DNA of 9,598 bases, from the NCBI GenBank assembly GCA_044225565.1, contig JBGAIL010000196.1:1-9598 (forward strand), written 5' to 3'. Numbering within the stretch: the stretch's first letter is position 1; the number at the start of each line of letters is the position of its first letter. The position numbers and the translations under genes are program-made. The notes beneath the pieces were generated by a model. The model was not told the origin of the DNA. It saw nothing but the letters and a program-made list of their open reading frames with translations, and searched no databases. This DNA comes from CAVXAE01 sp044225565. Its GTDB lineage: Bacteria; Pseudomonadota; Gammaproteobacteria; Steroidobacterales; Steroidobacteraceae. Shown here piece after piece: positions 1-7,096 of this stretch.

Positions 1-550
1 GACCTCAAGAAGGACGCCGTCTCAGCATGGCGAAGTGCGTCCAGAACTTCCAGGCCGACCTGAAGAAGATGCGCACCGGGCGCGCGCTCACCCGAGCCTG
101 CTCGAGCACCTGAAGGTCGACTACTACGGATCGGACACGCCGCTGCAGCAAGTCGCCAGCATCAACGTCGAGGACGGGCGCACGCTCGTCGTGTCGCCCT
201 ACGAGAAGACCATGGTGCAGGCGATCGAGAAGGCGATCCACAAGTCGGACCTCGGGCTCACGCCCATGACGGCGGGAGCCGTCATCCGCATTCCCATGCC
301 GCCGCTCACCGAGGAGCGCCGCCGCGAGTTCACCAAGGTCGTGCGCGCCGATGCGGAGAATGCGCGCATCGCCGTGCGCAACGTGCGCCGCGACGTGATG
401 AGCGACATCAAGGAGCTCCTGAAGGAGAAGGAGATCTCGCAGGACGACGAGCGTCGCGCCGAGGTCGAGGTGCAGAAGCTCACCGACAAGCACGTCGCCG
501 ACATCGACCAGCTGCTGGCGGTCAAAGAAAAAGAGATCATGCAGGTCTGA
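1..550 (+). CDS. frr: Ribosome recycling factor, 5'-truncated, two apparent frame breaks
   Basis: Ribosome recycling factor works in the cytoplasm with EF-G to split the post-termination ribosome so that its subunits can be reused. The start codon lies just before the window: the first codons read DLKKDA, matching about residue 4 of the usual 185-residue protein. Family sequence then runs through three frames. DLKKDA is in frame 1, MAKCVQNFQADLKKMRTGRA starts at 27 in frame 3, and PSLLEHLKVDYYG onward is in frame 2 to the TGA at 548-550. Each switch fits one missing base (about 19-26 and 86-89). Beyond that the protein is intact and typical, with VEDGRTL, MPPLTEERR, VRNVRRD (arginines of the helical bundle), KEKEIS and a C-terminal end in MQV. 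The stop overlaps the uppS start by one base. Identity is secure; the breaks look like sequencing errors. Confidence 0.93.
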   Translation, partial: TSRRTPSQHGEVRPELPGRPEEDAHRARAHPSLLEHLKVDYYGSDTPLQQVASINVEDGRTLVVSPYEKTMVQAIEKAIHKSDLGLTPMTAGAVIRIPMPPLTEERRREFTKVVRADAENARIAVRNVRRDVMSDIKELLKEKEISQDDERRAEVEVQKLTDKHVADIDQLLAVKEKEIMQV

Positions 551-1277
551 TGAGTCTGCCCCGACACGTCGCCATCATCATGGACGGGAACGGGCGCTGG
601 GCCGCCGGCCGCGGGCAGCCGCGCGTCGCGGGCCACCGGGCGGGCATCGAGCCGGTGCGCATGTCCATCCGCGAATGCGCGAATCGCCGCATCGAGGCGC
701 TCACGCTCTTCGCGTTTTCCAGCGAGAACTGGGCGCGGCCGCAGGAGGAGGTGTCCAGCCTCATGGGCCTGTTCCTCGATGCGCTCGATCGCGAGATCGC
801 CGAGCTCCGGGAGAATGGCGTGCGGCTGCGCTTCATCGGCGACCGCAGGAGCTTGAGCGTGCGCCTGCAGTCGAAGATCGCCGAAGCCGAGGCCAGCACG
901 GCCGCGGGCACCGGACTCAAACTGCAGGTGGCGGTGAGCTACGGCGGGCGGTGGGATCTGGTGCAGGCCGCCCGCAAGCTCGCGGAGGAATGCGCGAGCG
1001 GCGCCCTGCGGCCTCAGGAGATCACGGAAGAGCGGTTCGCGGGCGCCTGAGCTCGCGGGCCTGCCCGAGCCCGATCTCTTCATCCGCACGGGTGGGGAGC
1101 GGCGCATCAGCAACTTCCTGCTCTGGGACCTCGCCTACACCGAGCTCTATTTCACCAACCGGCTCTGGCCCGAATTCGATGCGGGCGAGATGGATGCGGC
1201 GCTCGCCTTCTTCGCCAGCGCGCGAGCGGCGGTTCGAGGAACTCACCGGCGGCCAGGCCTCGCCGCGCAACGCCTGA
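550..1277 (+). CDS. uppS: Undecaprenyl diphosphate synthase (cis-prenyltransferase), two apparent frame breaks
   Basis: UppS adds eight isopentenyl units to farnesyl diphosphate, making the C55 carrier lipid precursor for peptidoglycan and O-antigen. The start ATG at 550 overlaps the frr stop (TGATG), which suggests translational coupling. The N-terminus shows IIMDGNGRW with the catalytic Asp at residue 12, then GHRAG, FAFSSENWARP and SYGGRWD. After ITEERFAG (about 1040-1049) the frame moves from 1 to 2, where LPEPDLFIRTGG, RISNFLLW and YTELYF (diphosphate and Mg2+ binding region) continue. At about 1217-1221 it moves again to give RERRFEELTGG and the TGA at 1275-1277. Each shift fits one extra base; the first could instead be two missing bases. 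The corrected length is about 241 residues, against 253 in E. coli. The usual E. coli GGEHR reads GGERR here. In the raw sequence the first frame stops early at 1050. Confidence 0.93.
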
Positions 1278-1280
1278 CGC

Positions 1281-2090
1281 ATGGCCAGCAACCTCCAGAC
1301 GCGCATCGTCACGGCCATCATTCTCGGTGGAGCGCTGTTCGCGGTGGTGCTGCTGCTGCCGCCCCGAGCCATCGTGTTCGTGCTCGCAGCCGCGGTGCTG
1401 ATGGGCGCGTGGGAATGGTCCGCGTTCCTTCGCACCCGGAGCTCCTCGCGCGCGCTCTATGTCGCGGTCGTGGCTGCATTGCTGCCGATGTCATGGCGTT
1501 TCCACTTCGCTGCCGCTCGATCGCGATCTCTTTTTTCATGTCGGTCGTCGCGTGGTGGTTCGTCGCGCTCTGTGGATCCTCCTCGCCCCGCCGCGCATCG
1601 CGCTGGTCGGCTTCGCTCGCCGGTGTCATCGCCCTCGTGCCGGCGTGGGTCGCGCTCGCCCGTATGCGCGCGGACTTGCCGCGCGGCGCCGAGTGGATAT
1701 TGTTCGCGTTCGTGCTGGTATGGATGGCGGACATCGGTGGATATTTCTTCGGCCGCCGCCTCGGCCGTACCATGCTTGCGCCGAACGTCTCGCCGGGCAA
1801 GACGTGGGAAGGCGTGCTCGGTGGATTCGTGCTCAGCGCGGCGGTCGCCATCGCCGGCAGCCTCTGGTTCGGCCTCGGGCCTGGGTCGCTTCCTGGCGCT
1901 GTGCCTCGCGGTGGTCGCATTCTCCGTGGTCGGTGACCTCACGGAGAGCCTGTTGAAGCGCTACGCCGGCGTGAAGGACAGCGGCACCATCTTTCCCGGT
2001 CATGGTGGCATCATGGACCGCATCGACAGCGTGACGGCGGCGGCGCCCGTGCTCTATTTCGGGCTCACCACGCTCGGGGTGCTCGCGTGA
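1281..2090 (+). CDS. cdsA: Phosphatidate cytidylyltransferase (CDP-diacylglycerol synthase), several apparent frame breaks
   Basis: CdsA is a polytopic inner-membrane enzyme that makes CDP-diacylglycerol from phosphatidate and CTP, the branch point of phospholipid synthesis. ATG 1281 follows the uppS stop by three bases. The N-terminal hydrophobic segments (IVTAIILGG, LLLPPRAIVFVLAAAVLMGAW) and the C-terminal signature (GDLTESLLKRYAGVKDSG, then PGHGGIMDRID) share one frame. That frame is open throughout, but its middle (about 1500-1880) is Ser/Arg-rich and not CdsA-like. The genuine middle is in other frames: LPLDRDLFF (frame 1), FMSVVAWWFVAL (frame 2), LWILLAPPRIALVGFA (frame 1), then LAGVIALVPAW through MADIGGYFFGRRLG, NVSPGKTWEGVLGG and LWFGLG (frame 2). 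Inferred switches are near 1497-1512, the six-T run 1531-1536, 1566-1570, 1612-1616 and 1877-1881. The corrected length is about 268 residues. The stop overlaps the dxr start. Confidence 0.9.
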   Translation: MASNLQTRIVTAIILGGALFAVVLLLPPRAIVFVLAAAVLMGAWEWSAFLRTRSSSRALYVAVVAALLPMSWRFHFAAARSRSLFSCRSSRGGSSRSVDPPRPAAHRAGRLRSPVSSPSCRRGSRSPVCARTCRAAPSGYCSRSCWYGWRTSVDISSAAASAVPCLRRTSRRARRGKACSVDSCSARRSPSPAASGSASGLGRFLALCLAVVAFSVVGDLTESLLKRYAGVKDSGTIFPGHGGIMDRIDSVTAAAPVLYFGLTTLGVLA

Positions 2091-3281
2091 TCGGCGTGAC
2101 GGTGCTCGGCTCCACGGGCTCCATCGGGGCGAGCACGCTGGACGTGCTCTCGCAGCATCCGGAACGCTTTCGCGTCGTCGCGCTCGCCGCCAACCGCAAC
2201 GCGGCGAAGCTGGCTCAGCAGGTCGCGCAATGGAAGCCGGACTATGCAGTGCTCGCGGATGCCGGCGCCGCTGCCGAGCTCATCGAGCGCCTGGGGAAAT
2301 CCGGCCACCGCACGCGCGTGCTCGCCGGGCGCGACTCGCTTGCATTCGTCGCGGGGCTGCCGGAGGTCGATCACGTCGTCGCGGCCATCGTCGGCTCGGC
2401 CGGCCTCGAATCCACGCTGGCCGCCGCACGCGGGCAAGCGGTTGCTGCTCGCGAACAAGGAATCCCTGGTGATGGCCGGCCCGCTGCTGCTGGCCGCAGT
2501 CCGTGCCGGAGGCGCCACTCTCATTCCGGTGGACAGCGAACACAGCGCCATTTTCCAATGCCTGCCGGCTGGCACGCGTGCCGGCGAAGCGCCTGCCGGC
2601 GTCCGCCGCGTGCTGCTGACCGCGTCCGGCGGGCCGTTCCTCGGATGGCCCGCCGAAGCCCTCGAGCACGTGACGCCGGAGCAGGCCTGCGCGCACCCCA
2701 ACTGGGTCATGGGCCGCAAGATCTCCGTGGATTCCGCCACGCTCATGAACAAAGGCCTGGAGCTCATCGAGGCCTGCCTGCTCTTCGGCCTGGAGCCCTC
2801 GCAAGTCGACATCGTGGTCCATCGCCAGAGCATCGTGCATTCGCTGGTGGAGTTCGTGGACGGTTCGGTGCTGGCCCAGCTCGGCTCGCCGGACATGCGC
2901 ACGCCCATCGCCCACGCGCTTGCGTGGCCGCAACGGCTCGCGTCCGGTGTAGACTTCCTCGACCTGATCCGGACGGCGCGGCTCGACTTCTGCGCCCCGG
3001 ATGGTGAACGGTTCCGATGCCTCGCGCTGGCGCAGGCGGCGGCCCGGGCCGGCGGGCTCACACCCGCCATACTCAATGCCGCCAACGAGGTTGCCGTGCA
3101 GGCTTTCCTCGACAGGCGGTTGAACTTTCCCGAGATACCGGGGGTCATTGAAGCCGTGCTGAAGGGCATGAACACGGGGGGCCTTCAGAGCCTCGAAGAT
3201 GTGCTGGCCGCAGACGCCGAGGCGAGGCGTCGCGCCGGCGAGCTCGTGGCCGCGCGTGTTGCGCGGAGCGCACACGCATGA
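2087..3281 (+). CDS. dxr: 1-deoxy-D-xylulose 5-phosphate reductoisomerase, one apparent frame break
   Basis: Dxr (IspC) converts DXP to methylerythritol phosphate with NADPH and a divalent metal, the first committed step of the MEP isoprenoid route. Its products ultimately feed UppS, encoded upstream. The GTG start at 2087 overlaps the cdsA stop (GTGA) and has GGGG at 2076-2079 as a plausible ribosome binding site. The N-terminus has the NADPH loop GSTGSIG (residues 8-14). Near 2429-2433 the frame moves from 2 to 3, fitting one extra G in a GGG run; AAAR is followed by GKRLLLANKESLV. Downstream are DSEHSAIFQCL (metal ligands), TASGGPF, HPNWVMGRKISVDSATLMNK, HRQSIVHSLVE, GSPDMRTPIAHAL and NAANEVAV. 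The corrected length is 397 residues, almost exactly the E. coli length (398). The stop overlaps the rseP start. Without correction the first frame would end at 3007 with a nonsense tail. Confidence 0.95.
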
Positions 3282-4654
3282 GCTTCCTCTGGCAGCTGTT
3301 GTGGTTCATCGTCGCGGTGAGCCTGCTCGTCACCGTGCACGAGTTCGGGCACTACTGGGTGGCCCGCAGGCTCGGCTTCAAGGTGCTGCGCTTCTCCGTG
3401 GGTTTCGGCAAACCCCTGTGGAAGCGCGTCGCGGGCGCGGACCGCACCGAATACGTCATCGCCTCGCTGCCCCTGGGCGGCTACGTGAAGATGCTGGACG
3501 AGCGCGAGGGGGAGGTCCCGCCACAGGACCTTCATCGCTCCTTCACCCGCAAGCCGCCCTGGCAGCGCATCGCGGTGCTGCTCGCGGGCCCCGCGTTCAA
3601 CGTCGCATTCGCCATCCTCGTGCTGTGGGGCATGCTCTGGGCGAGCGGCATCACCGACGTGAAGGCCATGGTCGGCACCGTGCAGCCGCAATCACCCGCG
3701 GCGCGCGCCGGCCTCGTATCCGGCGACGAGATCGTCTCGCTGAACGGCGAGCGCGTCACCGGTCAGCCCGACGTGGTGTTCGGCCTGCTCGAGGCCATGA
3801 GCACCGACGGGCGTGCCGCGCTCGAGCTGCGCAACGCGCAGGGCGAGCGGCGCAGCGCCGTCCTCCAGGTCAGCGACAGCCGCGAACGGCGCAAGCTCAC
3901 CGAGCCCACCGAGCTCTTCAAGGGCCTCGGCTTCGACTTCTGGGAACCCTTCGCGCTGCCGCGCCTGAGCAGCGTCGAGCCGGGCGGACCCGCGGACCAG
4001 GCGGGCCTGAAGGAGGGCGATCTCGTGCTCTCCATGAACGACAAGGCCTACGGCTATCGTGATTTCGGCCCCGCGTTGGCGGCACAGGCGGGTGAGAGCG
4101 TGCTGTTGCGCTACCGGCGCGGCGCGAGCGAGAGCACCGTGCGCATCACGCCGGTTCCCACCGAAGTGGACGGCAAGACGATCGGCCGCATCCAGGTGGG
4201 CATCGGCCCGGAGAGCGGCGTGCGCTATCCGCAGAGCATGCGGCTGCACACGGACCTCGGACCTCTGGCCGCGCTGCAGCATGCCGCCGTGAAGGCCTGG
4301 GACATGACGGCGCTGCAGGCCCGCCTCGTATGGCGCATGCTCACCGGCAACGTTTCGTTCAAGAACCTGAGCGGTCCGCTGTCGATCGCCGAATACGCTG
4401 GCGACTCCGCGCGCGACGGTGTGCAGTCCTTCCTGTTCTTCCTGGTGCTCATCTCGCTGAGCCTCGGGTTCCTCAATCTGCTCCCCATCCCCATCCTCGA
4501 CGGTGGGCAGATCGTGTTCCAGCTGGTCGAATGGCTGAAAGGCACGCCGCTCTCCGAGCGCGCGCAGATCTTCGGCCAGCAGGTCGGCATCGCACTCCTG
4601 GTGCTGCTGATGGGCGTCGCGCTGTTCAACGACATCGCGCGCCAGTTCCATTGA
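3278..4654 (+). CDS. rseP: RIP metalloprotease RseP (site-2 protease)
   Basis: RseP is an inner-membrane zinc protease. In E. coli it makes the second cut in the anti-sigma factor RseA after DegS, releasing sigma-E, and it also clears signal-peptide remnants. The frame is intact at 458 residues, close to the usual ~450. The zinc motif HEFGH is at residues 21-25 in the first membrane segment, and the second active-site motif LPIPILDGG has its metal-binding Asp at 408. A GPAFNVAFAI segment (about residues 104-113) lies in the second membrane helix. Two PDZ domains follow: one around SPAARAGLVSGDEIVSLNG (about residues 138-156), one around GGPADQAGLKEGDLVLSMN (about 237-255). A last hydrophobic helix is near the C-terminus. 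ATG 3278 overlaps the dxr stop (ATGA) and has GGAG at 3265-3268. No rseA homologue lies in the window, so the substrate here is inferred from the family. Confidence 0.97.
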   Translation: MSFLWQLLWFIVAVSLLVTVHEFGHYWVARRLGFKVLRFSVGFGKPLWKRVAGADRTEYVIASLPLGGYVKMLDEREGEVPPQDLHRSFTRKPPWQRIAVLLAGPAFNVAFAILVLWGMLWASGITDVKAMVGTVQPQSPAARAGLVSGDEIVSLNGERVTGQPDVVFGLLEAMSTDGRAALELRNAQGERRSAVLQVSDSRERRKLTEPTELFKGLGFDFWEPFALPRLSSVEPGGPADQAGLKEGDLVLSMNDKAYGYRDFGPALAAQAGESVLLRYRRGASESTVRITPVPTEVDGKTIGRIQVGIGPESGVRYPQSMRLHTDLGPLAALQHAAVKAWDMTALQARLVWRMLTGNVSFKNLSGPLSIAEYAGDSARDGVQSFLFFLVLISLSLGFLNLLPIPILDGGQIVFQLVEWLKGTPLSERAQIFGQQVGIALLVLLMGVALFNDIARQFH

Positions 4655-4686
4655 CGTCCTTCTGAAGTAAACGGCGGCGGTCCTGC

Positions 4687-7096
4687 ATGCAGACTCGTGC
4701 GGTTTTGGCTTTGTTCGCGCTGGGGCTCGAGGCTCCATTCGTGCTCGCGCAGGCGCCGGCGGACGAGTCGAGCTTCACCGTGGGCAATATCCGCGTCGAA
4801 GGCCTGCAGCGCGTGTCCGAGGGCACGGTCTACAACTATCTGCCGGTCAACATCGGCGATGCGCTGAACGCGCGGCGGGTGCGCGAGGCCATCCGCGCGC
4901 TCTACGCCACCGGTTTCTTCCGCGATGTGCAGATGCGCCGCGAGGACACCACTCTCGTCGTGGTGGTGCTCGAGCGGCCTTCCATCGAGAGCTTCGAGAT
5001 CACCGGCAACAAGGACATCAAGACCGAGGATCTGCAGGGCACCCTGCGCAACATCGGCCTGGTCGCGGGCAAGACGTTCGACCGCTCGGTGCTGGATGAG
5101 CTGCAGCAGTACATGACGGACCAGTATTTCAGCCGCGGCAAGTACGGCGTGAAGGTCGACGTGAACGTCGAGGAGCAGTCCGGCAACCGCGTGAAGGTCA
5201 AGGTCGACATCAAGGAAGGCAAGCGCGCCAAGATCCGCCAGATCAACCTCGTCGGCAACGACGCCTTCCCGGACAAGCAGGTGCTCGACGATTTCGAGCT
5301 CTCCACGCCGGGGTGGCTCTCCTGGTACAAGCAGAACGACCGCTACTCGCGCGAGTCGCTGCAGGGCGACCTCGAGAAGCTGCGCTCGTTCTACATGGAC
5401 CGCGGCTACGCGAACTTCCAGGTGGAGTCCACGCAGGTGGCGATCTCGCCCGAGAAGGACGACATCTTCATCACGATGAACATCCACGAGGGCGAGGTCT
5501 TCAAGCTCTCGGACGTGAAGCTCGCGGGCACCTTCGTGGTGCCGGAGGCGGAGCTCAAGCGCTACCTGCTGGTGAAGCCCGGCCAGACCTTCTCCCGCAA
5601 GCAGATCACCTCGACGCAGGAGCTGCTGCAGAACCGCCTGGGGCAGGACGGCTACGCCTTCGCGAAGGTCGACCCGGTGCCCACCCCGGACAACGACAAG
5701 CACGAAGTCTCGCTCACGTTCTTCATCGATCCGGGCCTGCGCGTCTACGTGCGCAACATCACCTTCAGCGGCACCGACGGCATCAACGACGAGGTGCTGC
5801 GCCGGCAGATGCGCCAGCTCGAGGGAGGCTGGATGTCCAACACGCTGCTCGAGCGCTCCAAGCAGCTCGTGCAGCGCCTGCCCTACGTGAAGAAGGTGGA
5901 TTTCGAGACCACGCCGGTGCCGGGCGCGCCGGACCTGATCGACGTGGAGTTCAAGGTGGAAGAGGGCCCGAGCGCCCAGCTTTCGGGCGGCATCGGATAT
6001 TCGGAGTCGCAGAGCTTCATCCTGAACGGCAGTTACGTCGACGCCAACTTCATGGGCAGCGGCGAGCGCATCGGCCTCGAGCTCAACTCGGGCCGCTACT
6101 TCAAGAGCTACAATTTCACGCACACCGACCCGTACACCACCATCGACAACGTCTCGCGCACCATCTCGCTGGGCTACCGCGACGCCACCCAGTTCACTTC
6201 CGCGGCGTCGGATTTCGACAGCGAGACGATCACGGCGGGCCTCACCTACGGCTACCAGATCACGGAATACCAGGGGTTGCAGTTCGGCGTGAACCTGCAG
6301 AGCTCGCAGCTCCTCACGAGCAGCGGCAGCGCGCGCCAGGCGGTCGACTGGGTGCAGAACAACGGCAAGTCCTATTCCGGCACCGCCGACACCATCTTCG
6401 GCCCGGTGAACTTCTACGGCACCAAGTTCAAGGCCGCCGAGCTCGTGGCCGGGTGGAACTACGATTCGCGCAACCGCACGCTGTTCGCGAACCGCGGCAG
6501 CCGCGTCTCCCTTTCCGTGTCCGGCACGGTTCCGGGAAGCGAGGTGGAGTACTGGACGGCGCGCACGGAGGCGATCAAGTACATCCCGCTGTGGCGCAAG
6601 TGGGCGCTTTCGATGAATTTCGAGGCCGACTACGGTGACTCGCTCGGCGACACGACCGCGCTGCCGCCGTACCGGCAGTTCTTCGCCGGCGGCCCGGATT
6701 CCGTGCGCGGCTTCCGCGAGAACCGCCTCGGCCCGAAGGACCAGAACGGCCGGCCCTACGGCGGCAACCTGCTGGTGGTGGCGCGCAAGCGAGCTCATCT
6801 TCCCGCTGCCGGAGAAGTGGGCGACCACCGCGCGCGCCAGCATCTTCTACGACCTCGGCAACGTCTTCTACGAAAGCGACAAGGTCAAGTTCTACGACAA
6901 GGGTGGATTCCCGATCGACTACGGCTTCGACGCCTCGAACCTCAAGGCCTCGACCGGCATCGCCGTGCAGTGGCTCGCACCGCTCGGCCTGTTCCGTTTC
7001 AGTTTCGCAATCCCGCTGAAGAAGCGCAGCGGCTCGGAGTTGCTCTATGGTGATGAAACAGAATCGTTCCAGTTCTCCATCGGTCAGGCGTTCTAG
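4687..7096 (+). CDS. bamA: Outer membrane protein assembly factor BamA, one apparent frame break
   Basis: BamA is the central subunit of the BAM complex and folds beta-barrel proteins into the outer membrane. A signal peptide (MQTRAVLALFALGLEAPFVLAQA, likely cut after residue 23; shown here only to mark the site) precedes five POTRA domains to about residue 427, with units opening FTVGNIRVEGLQRV and AKIRQINLVGNDAF. A barrel follows, with the conserved loop-6 VRGF motif at residues 673-676 and the C-terminal signal FQFSIGQAF ending in Phe. At about 6781-6786 the frame moves from 1 to 2: GGNLLVVA continues as SELIFPLPEKW. One extra base explains this; the corrected length is 802 residues, against 810 in E. 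coli. Uncorrected, the frame ends at TGA 7051-7053 and loses the last barrel strands. Only 32 bases separate it from rseP, and an in-frame TGA at 4663-4665 excludes an earlier start. The last 50 bases overlap the lipoprotein gene. Confidence 0.96.
7036..7039 (+). promoter_or_regulatory. Ribosome binding site of the DUF4397-like lipoprotein gene, inside bamA
   Basis: GGAG lies seven bases before the ATG at 7047, ideal spacing for a Shine-Dalgarno site. It sits within the final codons of bamA. It favours ATG 7047 over the in-frame ATG 7053 (spacing 13) and over GTG 7098, which follows the bamA stop directly. Ribosomes finishing bamA would pass over it, so coupled translation is plausible. Confidence 0.6.

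Noticed and set aside
1531..1536. Six-T run in cdsA as a programmed ribosomal frameshift site
   Set aside because: CdsA is not known to use recoding, four other breaks lie nearby at non-slippery sites, and a homopolymer length error explains it more simply.
5313..6638. A 441-codon + strand open frame inside bamA in another frame
   Set aside because: It is Arg/His/Ala-rich, lies wholly within conserved BamA sequence and has no start context or motif.
4225..6843. An 872-codon open frame on the minus strand across bamA and the end of rseP
   Set aside because: It is antisense to clearly conserved coding sequence, has low-complexity Ala/Arg/Val/His/Leu content and no recognisable domain. Strong G/C bias at third positions of bamA codons removes antisense stops.
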